64,000 bases of DNA from Brachionus plicatilis (lineage: Eukaryota; Rotifera; Eurotatoria; Ploima; Brachionidae): contig QEOQ01000253.1 of assembly GCA_010279815.1 (NCBI GenBank), positions 749,978 to 813,977 of the forward strand, written 5' to 3'. Position 1 is the stretch's first letter. Every line of letters starts with the position of its first letter. This document shows positions 46,701-59,295 of this stretch, piece after piece. The notes under the pieces were generated by a model that was not told where the DNA came from, made no database searches, and worked only from the letters and a program-made list of their open reading frames with translations. Made by a program: the position numbers and the translations under genes.

Positions 46701-49700
46701 TTTTTAAGGTTTTTTTTAGGAAATTTCATAATTATTTTTTTTTTTTTAAATTAATTTTTTTTTTTCGTAGCTTAACAGTAACATCTTTAAGAATAAAAGT
46801 CGTTGTTCACTAATGTAACTTCAGCCTTCGACTCCTACTAATAAATTATTTTGAAATATATTCAGCGAAATACGGTAATAATTTAAGGCTGTTAATTACC
46901 TGTTCTTCGAAAATCATTACTTTCTGTTGAAAAAATAAAAATTAAATTAAATAAAAAGTAATTATTTTCAACAATTTATTTACAACTAATTAATTTCGAG
47001 AGTGAAATAATTATTTAAAACAAAAAAAAACCCTAAACTAATTTATATCAACATGGAGGTAATATTTTTTCTCATAGTTTGACCCAGCTTTTGGTTGCAA
47101 ATTTCTATGTAAATAATGCATAATTCAGCGATCAGCACTTTTCGAAAATATTTGAATATTTAAAATTTTGTTTTTTTCTCTACGTTCAACATTCAAGATA
47201 AACTTTTTAATTAGTTAAATTAATAATAAAATTTTAAATTCTAACAATTTCATTTTTTTACTCTTGTAACCGTAAAAATTGTCAAATAGTTAAAATTATA
47301 TGTCTCTTGGTCCCGAATCTTTATTTAATCGTTTAAATAGCATCATGTTATTTAATTCAATTACAAGAATTCAATCTTAAAATATTAATACAAGAAGTCT
47401 GTGACTATTTTTTTAAAAATCTTATCCATCATTTTTCGTTAAGTTTTGGATAATTTTTTAAATTTGTTCAAAATTTATTAAAAAAATCCAAATTTTTTAG
47501 TTTCCACATTTTAGCAAGATTTAATTTAAAAAATCGTATCAATTTAGTTTATTGTAATAAAGTAAAATTAAAAATAAATGAAATAAATTCTTACTAGTTT
47601 TGGTGTTATTTCTATTTGCCACAGTCAGGATGTATTGATCAGGTGATGTGCAATAATCGGCAAAGAATACTGTGATGCCCAAATAAAGAGAATTGAGAAT
47701 CCAAATTGAAATAAGCGAGAGGACGCCAGCGAAAGCAAAACTTTTCAAAAAAAAAATAATTCTTTGGTTAAAAAATGGTTAAAAATAAAATCCATTTTAC
47801 TTACAAACAAAGTGATCCTTTAGAATTGCGGATAAGACCCAGTATAAGCAATGAAATTAAAAGCATGTTTATAGTAACAACTCCAATCATTATAGCCCAT
47901 CTCGTTTGTTCTATCATATCGATTTGGTTCATTAGACCAGTATACAAGTTCTTGTCCTCATTGAAATGACTCAATACTTTCAATGTGTTCAACGACTCAT
48001 TTAAACTATGCTGTATTTTGCCAATTTCACTTAGTGCACTGCGTGACTTCGATTCTAGCTTAGAATCTTCTCGCATTAAATCTGTGATCTCTTGTTCGTA
48101 ATCATGCAGTGTTGAGCTCATTTGATTTTTAATCAATTCTTTGATCTGATTTGCCTGGGAGCCGAGTTGGACAAAATAATTAGTGAAATTTTTGACGTGA
48201 AAATGCACTTCTTTGAACGAATAGTGAAATTGCTCGCTGCCATACACCAAAAAGCCCAATGCCACACTCAAAAAGAATACAAATACCGAAATAAAAAATT
48301 TGAATTTGAACAAATTTCTTTTTTTTTTAGTCAAATTTGTACTAAAATAACGATTTGTGTTTTGGCTTAGTTTTATTGTTTTTGTGCTGTTGGCAAATAC
48401 GACCAGGTAGCATGCATAAATAATCAATATCAATAGAATGAATATTAGTGTTAGTATTGGAACTGTTGACCAAAATAGAATAGTCTTAAAAGTGACAAAA
48501 TAATTTAGAGTTTAGTTTTTAATGTTTTAAGGCTGTATGATTAAAGTGAATGGATCAAATGATCATTTAAGAAAATGATTGAAATATCAAACAAATAAAT
48601 TTAATTATTTGAATTTTTAAAATAATTTTACTTTGAAAATTTTTATAAAAGCTAGAAATTTTAAAAAAATTTGAAGTTGATGGTAACAATTCGTCCGAAC
48701 AAATTTTTCAATTCTATTTAAATTGTAATTTTATTTGTTTTGTAACGGTATTTAAACTGTAATCTATTTATTTTTTAATTCTATTTTTGTATTCTTGCAT
48801 ATTTTTCCTTTGTAAAATTCTTGTACATAATACTTACTTAATTCCACACAATACTTTCTTAGATTAAATTAAACAATGACTCTTACTGAACTAAAAAAAA
48901 AAAAAATAATCTATTTGTCTGTTATTTTCGATCTTTTCTGCGCAATTTCGGCTACCATAGATGTCCTCCTAGTAGGTCATCTCTGCAAGCTGCTTGTTGT
49001 AGCTTATTCTTATTATTATTATTATTTATCAATTTTTTTGTTCAAATATAAATTTTTTAATGAAAAATTAATTAAAATTTTTAGCTTTACATTATTCTAA
49101 ACACAATGCAATACAAAATAAAAATATTTTTTTAAATCGAAAATTTGGCAGAAATAAAATTAAATTAATCAATAAATATAAGATCAAATTGGTTACAGAC
49201 TTACATAAAAGTTCAAGTCTTACGAGTCAATGTTAAAACTTATTAGAAAAAAATTGTGAATTCTAATGAATAAAAAATTAAAACTAATAATTTTAACATA
49301 TAAGTTAATAATAGTTAATAGCATTAAAAATTGTCAATTTTCAATTAAGAAATTGTATATAAATTCAAAATAAACAGGTAAATTGAAGTTTAAGATCAAG
49401 ATCAAAAGATCAAATAAAAATTGTAATATTTTTTTTGATAATAGAGAAAAAACAATTTTTTTCCAAAGCAATTACTTTACATGTCATGTAAAGTTTATTT
49501 TCATATTTAAAATTTTAAAATTTACTTTTTTATTGAACTTTAATAGGTTTAAATTTTTTAATTGATTTAAATGAAGACTTACTTTAAAAGACAAAATTTA
49601 CTGTTCTAAAATTTAAAACTTATTTAAGTGGAAAAATGAATTGATTTTGTTTGAATTAATGGATATAAAAGTTATAAATTTGAATTTGTGAATTAACTTA

Positions 49701-51299
49701 ACCTGAATTATTTAAATTATTGAAGTATATTTTTTTTAATCGATGTAGATTTCGATTTTATCAGAAGTATCAAACCACAAACCCAACTGTATCGTTTGGA
49801 TTATATATTTTATTAATGACCCAATTCAACCTTTAGTGTTGGTGCAGAGGATGCATAAGATGCTAATATTTACAGAACATGTTTTGATCTTTCAGAACTT
49901 AGGCTTTGAAATTTTTAATATTTTGTTTTTGTTTATTTTTACTAAAACTCACAGTGCCAAAATGTCAGAAAAAAGGCCAAACAAGAAAAAACTTTCGGAA
50001 AAATAAAAAAAGTTGGAAATGTTTTTTGTGTGCATGGAAAGAGAATTTCAAAGATGAGAACTAAATAAGTTTGGTTTTTAGGTATCTTGAAGTTGATGAT
50101 CAATTCAAAATATCATTTCAATTCAAAAAGTTAATCTTTAGATATTAATATAAATCTTTGATTCAAACTAAATAATTGTAATGTAACATGCTTTATATGC
50201 AATGTAGATTTAGAAAATAAGAAAAAATTGAAAAAACATTTTTTCAATCCATTGATAAAATCGATTTTCAATTTAGTTAACTTATTTTTTGTAAAGTTTA
50301 TTTCATTTATTACTTATTTGGAATTTTTTATTTGAATTTCTTTTTTAAATATAATTGTGAATGCTTACCACAAATACTTTTGAAATAAAAAATCTCAAAT
50401 AGACTTTACAAAAAATCAGTTAATACATTTAAATATTAAAATCAATTATCAATGGACTGAAAAAATGTTTTTTAATTTTTTTTTTATTTTCTAAATCTAC
50501 ATTGCATGTAAAGCATGTTACATTACAATTATTTAAGTTTAATAAAATATTAAGTTTAATATCTAAGGATAAAATTTTTGAATTGATCAGCAACTTCAAG
50601 ATGCCGGTTTTTAAGGTACTTATCTTCGAGGCACTTTAAGTATGGAACAGAAAGATCTATAAATGTTACATTGACTGTTTAGTTTGTAAATATGTTTCAA
50701 TAATAAAATTTAAAATCTAAAATTACTAAATTTAATAATCTTCTTTAAATAATAATTTTTTAAAATGATCAATTAAATTTTGCCAAAAACTACAATTTGC
50801 TCAAACAACTTAATTTATTTTTTTTTGAAGGAGTTAGAATAAAAAATTCTCCGTATCAATCAGGATAATTGCCTGTGATTAAATTAAAAGGCTATTTCAA
50901 AAATTTATTATCTTACAACTGTTTTTTGTTTTAAATATTTAATTTAAAATTTCTTTTAAGTGAATAATTATGAAAATTAGAATATTCAAATAAAAAATCT
51001 CTTCTTCTATTAAAAAAAAAACTTGATAAAGCTTGCCCAGTTGAATTAGTTATTATTATAAACAAAACGATTAGTTAATTTTTGCTCTAAAGTTTTATTT
51101 AAAAAAAAGGGAGACTTACCTCAAGATAATCAGCGTCTTTTGGGTCGAAGTTCGAATCGGACATGGCGAACCACATGTTCAAATGCGGCAATGAGTGAAA
51201 TAGATTGATGACATAGTTGTATGGCGTCTTGGTGTACACAGCCACCGGCCATTTTGCATTCATATTCATCATTGAGTCAATTTGTTCATTTTTTATCAT
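43747..51299 (-). CDS. TTYH: Tweety-family membrane protein (TTYH)
   Basis: Tweety homologues are five-pass membrane proteins first described as anion channels. Exons 51120-51299, 47805-48484, 47595-47740, 46900-46923, 44076-45048 and 43747-43867 join in phase to about 707 aa. Landmarks: YNYVINLFHSLPHLN near the N-terminus, helix pair TILFWSTVPILTLIFIL, GFLVYGSEQFHYSF (matching the family GFYGNSE), a long extracellular helical region, FAGVLSLISIW, FFADYCTSPDQYILTV (family SDFC-PD-YV), VQYFTSC, NCDQTSLSYREAVNALC and a last helix IVVMSGLVFGFVMPILICVI. A long Asn/Ser-rich cytoplasmic tail follows. Exon 4 is a 24-nt microexon. If the donor at 44074-44075 is not used, translation ends two codons later at 44066, giving a second C-terminus. 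Introns 1 (2.6 kb) and 4 (1.85 kb) are repeat-filled. Confidence 0.92.
45131..45300 (+). repeat. CAAGTC repeat, copy 1
   Basis: ACAGAGTTGTTTAAAAGTCA followed by CAAGTCTCAAGTCAAGTCCA. The same start occurs at 56284 and, inverted, near 52430-52447. This copy seems truncated relative to the other two. Confidence 0.7.
45491..45833. repeat. Foldback element with GGGGTTGTGAAGTTC ends
   Basis: The ends GGGGTTGTGAAGTTC and GAACTTCACAACCCC are perfect complements. The arms (about 45491-45615 and 45705-45833) pair over most of their length, including AATAACTTTTTTACTA. The centre has CTCTGCAATTTTCTGCATTT and TGCAGAGTTTTTGCAGA, as in the element at 1015-1350. It lies in a tweety intron. Confidence 0.8.
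48935..49027 (+). mobile_element. Non-LTR retrotransposon 3' end with (ATT)n tail
   Basis: A GC-richer block (TTTCTGCGCAATTTCGGCTA, GATGTCCTCCTAGTAGGTCA, CAAGCTGCTTGTTGTAGCTT) is followed by ATTATTATTATTATTT. The AGCTGCTTGTTGTAGCTT part matches the block at 10339-10360 on the opposite strand. Confidence 0.5.
49980..50660. mobile_element. Dispersed repeat interrupted by a nested foldback element
   Basis: The outer repeat (GCATGGAAAGAGAATTTCAA ... CTTCGAGGCACTTTAAGTAT) is uninterrupted at 53205-53300. Here it is split by the 0.5-kb foldback at 50085-50602. Its arms (about 50085-50270 and 50420-50602) include CTTGAAGTTGATGATCAATT with its near-complement, and a TACATTGCAT-type core (GCTTTATATGCAATGTAGAT / CTACATTGCATGTAAAGC). 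Similar flanks TTTTTAGGTAT and TTTTTAAGGTAC on the two sides may be the target duplication. Confidence 0.65.
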
Positions 51300-52124
51300 T
51301 TTAAAAACAATTCAAACTAAAAACTGATTCCAACACCAACGGCTAAAAAACACAAATATCCAGCACATAGATTTCTAAATATCTATACCAATAATGGATT
51401 AAAAATTGTCTAGAAATTTAATTCCAGTTGAATAGAGCGAACTCTAAGTCAATTTGAGAAGAAGAAAATAATTAAAATAAATGTTTGAACAAAACATGCT
51501 CTATTTTTTGTGAGGTCTAAAAAAGCTGTCTGTTAATGTACTTTGAACGTATCATATGACCATTATGGATTTTTGGTTTTTGTTAAGTTCTAATATTATA
51601 ATTATTTTTCTAGTTATTTAAATTGATTCTCTGTGTACATCAATTTTGCTTTAATTGGTCAGAAAGCGATCGATTTGAACATATCGATTTTTATTTATGT
51701 ACAAATGCATATTTGGTTGAACTCGGCGAATGATCAAGTCGTAATTTTCTAGTCTTTGGATAAAAAATTCGAGACTAGATTGCTTGGGGGGGGATATGCT
51801 GAAAGAGATTTTATGCTAATTGTTTTTCTCATGTCCTTAATGGACTCATAATCAGAATAAAACGAACGCCATGGATAATTTATTTTAATTTCTTCTTATT
51901 GAATGTCTGATTAGATCCAAATTTATTCCACTGCTAAACCAACTATCATATTTTAAGGCCAGCAGAATCACAAAGCTCTTCATCTTAATCTTAGACTTTG
52001 ATAGATTAAAAGCAGACAAAAAATGTTCAACATTCCTTTGCAAAATAACTGCAGGGCTTACTTTAAAGCAGCTAATATTTAAACTTGAAAAAATAACAAA
52101 AGTTATTATCAAAAATCCCCAAAA

Positions 52125-52447
52125 AAGTCCAAGTCCGGACTTTTTTTTTTAATTTGCTCAGATCAGGCTTCATATCAAAAAATTTATATACTCTTGGGTT
52201 GTCTAATGCATTAGATTTGCCATATATCAGAATTTTGTTGCAATTTTAGCATAAATGTCTTCATGATTCTTCTTCAGTATTCAAAATTTTAAAGCCTGGA
52301 CTTAGAATTTTGAAAAAAAAATAAATCTTTAAGTCCGAGCTTGGACTTTTTTTTTTAAAAAAAAATTAAAATCTTTGCTCGAACTTTGAAAAAAAAAGCC
52401 CGGAATTGGACTTAACTTTAAACTTGTGATTTTTAAACAACTCTGGT
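52125..52447 (-). repeat. CAAGTC repeat, copy 2 (inverted)
   Basis: It runs from AAGTCCAAGTCCGGACTT to the end AACTTGTGATTTTTAAACAA. Internally AATGCATTAGATTTGCCATA and TTGTTGCAATTTTAGCATAA are the reverse complement of sequence in copy 3 at 56380-56460. Its own ends are mutually complementary (AGTCCGGACTTTTTTT / AAAAAGCCCGGAATTGGACTT), so it can fold back. Confidence 0.7.
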
Positions 52448-53026
52448 TATTATACGGCGGTGATTGTGGCCAGGATTTTACCTGAATATTTTAAATTATT
52501 GATTGTTTTTGTTAAATAAATTAGAAATCAATCATTTTGATGTTTATTTGATAATGAACCATTATTAGACATAAAATGTCTAGTAATGTTTAGTATTTAT
52601 TTCTTAAAAATTGTCAAATTATTAGTTTGATTAAGTTTTAAAATTTTAAATGATCGTTTTGATCTTAAAATATGATCTGAAACTTCAATTTTCCCTAATT
52701 TTAGTAATGATTTCACATTGAAAAAAAAATTAAAGCCGAAATATGTAAAAATCTTTGTTAATGAAAATTTCATAGAAAAAATTCTTTTTTCTAATAAATA
52801 TAAGGTTCCACTAATTTGAAACGCTGTCTGTGTTAAACTGGGTAGGGTCCGCATTGCCAAACATTTATAAAATTGGTTTTTATCATAAAAATATAATTTT
52901 TTGAAAACAATTAAAAAAAGACCAAACATGAAAAATATACAAAAATAATTAAAAAAAAAAATTAATTTTTAATTTTTAAAAAAAATTAATTTTAAATTTA
53001 AAATTTTTTTTTTTCTATCTTTTAAA

Positions 53027-53145
53027 AAATCAAAATAACTTTTACAAATCTCAAAATTAACGCTAACGTGGCTGAAAGGGAGAATTAATATTCATTTCAA
53101 ACAGCCAGGGGATTTTGTCCCAAATTATTAAATAAATAAATAAAT
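53027..53145 (-). repeat. Dispersed repeat, copy 2 (inverted relative to 26877-27011)
   Basis: Contains AAAATTAACGCTAACGTGG and CCAGGGGATTTTGTCCCAAA, the complement of copy 1. Confidence 0.7.
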
Positions 53146-53204
53146 ATTTTTAAAAAGTGGAGTTTTCTTTTAATAAACAAAAATTTGGAAAAGTTTTATT
53201 TTTG

Positions 53205-53300
53205 TGCATGGAAAGAGAATTCCAAAGATGAGAAAAAAATAGTTGGATTTTTAAGGTATTTACCTTCGAGGCAATGAAAGTATGGAATGGAAATACCTAT
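53205..53300 (+). repeat. Uninterrupted copy of the repeat split at 49980-50660
   Basis: GCATGGAAAGAGAATTCCAA, TTGGATTTTTAAGGTATTTA and CCTTCGAGGCAATGAAAGTA run continuously here, whereas the first and third blocks are about 0.55 kb apart in the tweety intron. Confidence 0.65.
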
Positions 53301-54750
53301 AAATTAATTAAACATATATTCTTTAGCGGATATTCAGCGATATCGATTGATATATAAAATTACTTATAAATCTTTCATTAAAAAAATTTAAAAAGTTTTT
53401 TTTTTCAACTCACCGGTTTCCTTTACGCAATACTGTTCGCGTATTGTATTTAAGAATAAATTAACAAATTTGATTTTTTTCAAAAATATCTCAAAAATTT
53501 TTATTTTTACTCTTTTTCACAATTTCATGGAAAGCAAGCTGAAAAATTATTATTTTTTAACTAATTTAATTATTAAAAAAAATATTTTTTTTAAATAAAT
53601 ACAATTTCTTTTATATTTTTATTCTTTTTTATCATCAATGAATCTGGTATAATATTTTCAAATGACTTATTCTTAAATTGTTTCGAATCAAATTAATAAA
53701 ATGAAAATAATTACGAGTAATTTTTATTTTTTAGCTTCTTTTAGAATTATGATTTTTTTCAGAAGCTTAGGTTTTAGAGTAGAAAAGCAAACACTTTTTT
53801 TTTGGTTATTATTACTTGAAACCAAAAGGCGAATTTTGGTAATAATTGCACAAATATAATCAAGTATTTACGGTGAATATTACGATAATTTCCGATAATT
53901 ACGATGATTTTTAATTCTATTTGAATATAGGATATTTTAAGTGATTCACATGAAAAAAAAAAGAAAATATTTATGCAAAAATTCGATTGTTAAAATAATC
54001 ATTAACTAGAACATATTCATTACAAAAAGTCAAACAATTTTCAAGTTTTCGCTAAAATGAAAGAAATTTAAAAAAAATCTACTCTTAATAACATAAAGAT
54101 AATTCAACTTTTTTTGCTTATTTTGATTTATTTAATTAACTAGTTGTAGGGTTACCCTCAGACTGTATATAATCATAAATACTTTCCTTTCATCCTAAAG
54201 TATTGTAAAAGAAATAGAAATTTTCCATATTGAACGATGCCTTAGATAAAATTTAAAATTTAATTTTCTAATTAATTATCAGTCGATATTTTTGATGAAA
54301 AAAAATGCAAAACTTTTTAATAACAAAATTCAATTTTAGAACTATGAAAATAAAATAAACTAACTCTCTGTAAGGTTTCATACTATCTCACTTTTAGAAA
54401 AATTTTGAAAATAAAGTCGGGTAAATATTAAAAAAAAATGTATTAATGTATTAAAAAAATAAACTAATAGTATAATTTGAATGTTGGCAATCTTATTTAA
54501 GTTAATTTATCGAAAATAAATTAAATAAGATGTATATATTATTAAGAAAAAAAAATTTAAATTGAGTGGACTTTTAAAATGATTTAGATTATCAAAATTT
54601 AATTCTAAAAATTCATAATTATTCTTAGATTAAAATTCAAAAGTAATTAATATTTTTATTTAAAATATATTTATATTGGAATTTTCAATTTTAGTTGTTA
54701 GAAAGATAACAGAATATTTATTATTTTAATAGAATTAAATGATCCAAAAT

Positions 54751-54810
54751 AGATGTCGCTTTTGTTGATTTAATAAAAAAATATGATACCATATTTCTAA
54801 TCTTATGAAA
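54751..54810 (+). mobile_element. Possible reverse-transcriptase motif relic
   Basis: The short frame VAFVDLIKKYDTIF resembles motif A of non-LTR reverse transcriptases (AF-D--KAYDT). It stops soon after and has no flanking homology that I can see. It may be coincidence. Confidence 0.2.
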
Positions 54811-56282
54811 ATTTATACGAACAAATACCCTTTTTTTATATATAATTTTTTGGAAAAGACCCCAAGAATTCAAATTGCCCAGAGAAATTTTGATTTTTGA
54901 TTTATGATTTATAAAGTTGAAGATGGAATTGCATGACAGTTAAATTAAAACGTAGATCCTTTTTTTTTAATGTTGTATTAAAATAAAGCGAAAAAATAGT
55001 GTAAGTCCTTTTTAATGCAAAAAAGATAAGCAGTCCTACATTAAAAAAATCCTGAATATTCTAAGGTAATAAACTTTCAATTAAAAAATCAGAATAATTT
55101 TTTTCTAAATATTATAGAAATGTAGTGAAACAATTGAAAAATTCTGGTAAATTTGAATTCTAAGGTTGAGTTATTAGGTTTTAGTTCACAAGATCTATCT
55201 TAATCAGAGATTAATCTAATAATTTATTTTTTTCATACAAGATAAATAACTCATTCTTGTAAATTATTAAAAGATTTGAAACACATAATCATAATTTAAA
55301 TCTGAAACTAATAAAGCGACAAATATTTTGTTTCACCGCTGTATCTGCACTGATGAATTTAGATTAAAAACCTCTTAATCAAGAATAATCACAATTATCA
55401 AGTGATTCTAATAATTAAAGACCACTAAATAAAATCAATGAAAAAAATTATATTCAAATGGTAAAAGGAATATTACTATAATTCAAGCTCGAAATTCATT
55501 TATTTACAATGATATGTCAATGATGCTAAAACGGCCTGTCAAAACTTTTTGTTTAAATAAAAATTAAACTTTCTATCATCACTTAAAATACTCGAGTTGA
55601 CCATATTAAAAGAAAAATCAAACAGTGCACTCAAATTATTTGTCAAATGCATCTTTAATTATTTTTATTCAGCAAATTTTATTTAATATAAGAATTTTAA
55701 ATTTATGAAATAAATTAAAGTCTGAATGAAAATGTAAAATAAATGGACTTAACTAGCAAACTAAAATGAATAAAATAAAAATCTTGACATACTGAAGAGG
55801 AAGAAAAAAATTTAAAAAATTTGTCAATTAAATATAGTTGATTACTAATTGATCCTTAAAAAATATAATTTAACTTTATGCAAGGGTAAATTAAGTAATT
55901 AATTAGATATTATGTCAAATTAAAAAAAGCATTGGATCATCTTTTTTTAAACCTTATTTTTCATTATTATTTTTTTTTAAATCACCAAATATGGCATTAA
56001 TTTTAGAATAAATAAATAATAATAATTAATGAAAAATATGAAATTTTTTTTATCCAAAATATTATTTCCAAATTAGCTTGAGAATAAATCGTTCATTCTA
56101 TTTAGAGAATGTAAAAAAATCGGAAATTCATTAGAAATTTAACTTGATGATATACTAAAAATTTCTTCGTTCGTAATTTTAGTGACCCATCGTAAAAAAA
56201 TGAAGTTGAAAATAAATTCTAAAATTATAATAAGCTAATTTTAAAAATTTGAATCAATCCTAAAGCAATTTTATAGTTTTAG

Positions 56283-56537
56283 ACAGAGTTGTTTAAAAGT
56301 CACAAGTCTCAAGTCAAGTCCAAGTCCAGACTTTTTTTAAAAATTTTCATTCAAAAGTCCAAGCCCAGACTTTAAAATTCTGAATACTGAAGAAGAAATT
56401 TATGCTAAAATTGCAACAAAATCCTGACATATGACAAATCTAATGCATTAGACAACCCAAGAGTATATAAATTTTTTGATATGAAGCCAATTTAAAAGAA
56501 AAAATTCCGGACTTGGACTTTTTTTGAATCAACTCTG
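56283..56537 (+). repeat. CAAGTC repeat, copy 3
   Basis: Starts GACAGAGTTGTTTAAAAGTC as copy 1 does and ends CGGACTTGGACTTTTTTTGA then CAACTCTGG, complementary to its own start. This makes a foldback element of about 255 nt. Confidence 0.7.
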
Positions 56538-59295
56538 GTTTTGGATCTGGTCTTAGTTAAAAAAAAAATGAATAATTTTTTTAAAATGATTACAGAATCT
56601 GAATACATTCTTCATTAATTCTTTGTTAACATTAAAAAATGATCCATTCTTCACTTTGCGAAATATTATGATAAAAATTACTAGTCAAATGTATTTTTTT
56701 AATTATTTAAAAAATCTAAAGAAAAACTGATTCACTTAGCTATCAGTTATTTTTCTTATTAAATTAGTTTTATTGTTTCATGAAAACTAGAAAAATCAAA
56801 CTAAAAAATTAGAAAAAAAAATCATACCACTTAATTGTTTCATTCTGTTTTACAAGCGTTTACATTTAAATTTTCTCAATTTATTTAAAAATGCATTATC
56901 TATTCGCTTAAGTAATATTATTTGCTTATTATTTTATTTTTATAAAATAATAATATAAATACATTTTTAACTTAAAAAAGTGTCATTTTAGTCAAATAAA
57001 ATATCCATAAATAATCCATATATTTAGATCACTCTTGGTTACTCTAAATTTTTTATCTCTTTAATAGATTCTTCACAAAAAAGACGAGTAGCGTAATCCT
57101 TTATTAAAAAAGTCGAAAAGATTATGTTCCGTAGTTGAAAAATACCGAATATTGTTGAACTAAATGTCTTGCAAAAGTTCATTCGGATTATAATTAAATC
57201 TTGAAAACACACTTATACCGACTCAAATAACACAGATTGATTTTTTTAGTTAATTTTACGAGTTGAAAGAGTTGGTTTACTTGGATTAATAACCGTAAAA
57301 GCCCTTAAGAGCAATTTATATTCATGAATCTTTTATATGAAAATTAGTTCGTGCGAAAACTTATCTATCATTTTAAAATAAATAATTCTAGTTGCCGATA
57401 AAAAATCGATAATTATTAGTTTTAAAATAATAATTTTTTAGTAATTTATTTTATTTTTCTTAAATTAATATTAATGATGGTCATTCAGGCTGAGTCTAAA
57501 ACACTTTTCGCTTTAAATTCGACAAAAAATTCTACTAATTTTTAAGTAAAGTATCTTATAATCAGTAAATATGAGTTTAAAAAATAAATTTTTTTTACCT
57601 TATGAATCAAATATATTTGTTTGTCAGAGAAGCCTAGTTTATTATTTGTTGAATATTTAAAAAAATATATTTATTCAAATCTTTGCTTTGCTTTTTTTAA
57701 AAATTTAAAGCTTCGGGCTCACGCATATCTGTCTGGAATACTAAATAACTAAGCAGAATAACAAGAGTATCTAAATAACTGTACCTATTTTGATTTAAAC
57801 TTTGAAAAAAAATATTGTCTTATTTTGTTGTCAAAATATTAGATTTATTTACTGATAATTAGACTAATTATTTATACTGTAAAACTCTTTACAAAATTAA
57901 TTTTTTTTTTAAATAAAACTCTTGATGTTGAGGTCAAAATTTAGAGATTTGTTTAAATTTTAACAAGCTATTGAAAACTGCTTTTTGTCTAGACTTTGAA
58001 AATTTGGAATATTAGACATTTAATATTTATTTTTATAAACATTATTCTTCCTAGGTCATCGAATTATGGATTTCCTTCTAAAAATTAAGCTCTTTCCTTC
58101 AAAAGGTACCAAATTGAATTCAATATTTTAAAAAAGGCAAACTCCACAAAATAAAGTTTTAATTAGAAGAAATTGAGAAGAAACTTGCCTAGATGTTTCT
58201 TTTAGTCCACCAAAATAAATTTTTTTGGCTTATTTTACATGAATTGGTTTGGGATAAATTTTTTTAAACAATTGAAAAATATTAAAAGATTAAAATATCT
58301 AGAACATTAAACATTACTTTTTGGGGCGAAAAAAATAAAATTTGAGTGCATTGTCAAAATAACAGAGTTGAAAAATAATTTTTACTCAGAATCAAATTTT
58401 GTCTATATTCATTTTATTTTAGTGCATAATTAATAGACAATTGATTATTTTTTTTATTGTAAACAAAAACTAAATATATCAAAATTTTTTATAATAATAT
58501 TTTCTACAACTCGTCGGTTCATAAATAAAATTTCTAGCCTCCTGGTAATTTATTTATGAAAAATAAGATTTCAATTCGATTTAGATTTTTTGATTAATAT
58601 AAAAAAGAATATAGGATTTCTTTAAGTAAACTTAAGTTAACTTAAAGAGAAAATCATCAAAATAAAACCCGTGGCTCAATTATTAGCAGGCTCTTGGTTT
58701 GCAAGCATTTTCGATTTTAATTAGAAGTTTTTTACAAAAATTTTGCATAACTATTCTATTTTCGATGAAGCTTTAGCTATCCGAGTTAATTAGTTTATTT
58801 AGCTCGTGAAGCAAACAGGGTACTTGAAAAAATAAACGAATCCACACCAATTTTTAATTTCCTACAGCTAGAAATATTTTATATATCAAGCTCATACTCA
58901 AATTTTTTTGTGTTCATATATCTTCTCTTTAGTCGTGAACATTAGTTTAGGTGACTTTTCGACCGAAAGATAAGGATTTAAAAATTTGATAAATTTAAAA
59001 AAATTTTCACTTATAAACTTTTATTTAAAAAAGAGAGAAAAAATGAAAAATGATTCAAAGAACCAATTTCAGCTTGTAATCTTATAGATAAACCTTTTAA
59101 AAAATAAAAATTAAATACAAGCATTGATTTTGAATCTATGTCAAGTTATTAGATTGTTTTTATTTGAAATAGCCATAAAATTAATATAATGTGTTTTACA
59201 TTAATTCAATTAAATTAAGAAAAAAACATGAAAAAAAAGAAATCTAAATTTCAAAAAAAATATGGACAAAATAAAAAAGCTTCAAATGAAATATT

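Larger units (their letters stand above)
45049..46899. other. Tweety intron with repeats
   Basis: It holds one copy of the CAAGTC repeat (45131-45300), the foldback element 45491-45833, and otherwise AT-rich sequence. A TIR-like GCGAAATACGGTAATAATTT string lies at 46865, just after the microexon. No other gene. Confidence 0.55.
48485..51119. other. Tweety intron 1, repeat-filled
   Basis: It includes a LINE-like end with an (ATT)n tail at 48935-49027 and the nested foldback insertion at 49980-50660. Frames at 48876-49100 and 49383-49565 are noise. No other gene. Confidence 0.55.
51300..59295. other. 8-kb gene desert with interspersed repeats
   Basis: No convincing gene. It contains two CAAGTC repeats in opposite orientation (52125-52447 and 56283-56537), copy 2 of a dispersed repeat (53027-53145), an uninterrupted copy of another repeat (53205-53300), and a possible reverse-transcriptase motif relic (54751-54810). 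The minus-strand frames at 51885-52112 and 52597-52929 have somewhat protein-like composition (e.g. CLAMRTLPSLTQTAFQISGT) and could be decayed transposon pieces, but I cannot assign them. A G9 run sits near 51786. Confidence 0.5.

Noticed and set aside
46903..46922. 20-nt version of the tweety microexon using the nearer AAAG acceptor
   Set aside because: It would leave the downstream exon out of frame; the 24-nt version with the CAG acceptor keeps the phase.
48876..49100. 74-aa frame in tweety intron 1
   Set aside because: It overlaps a LINE-like 3' end and its (ATT)n tail.
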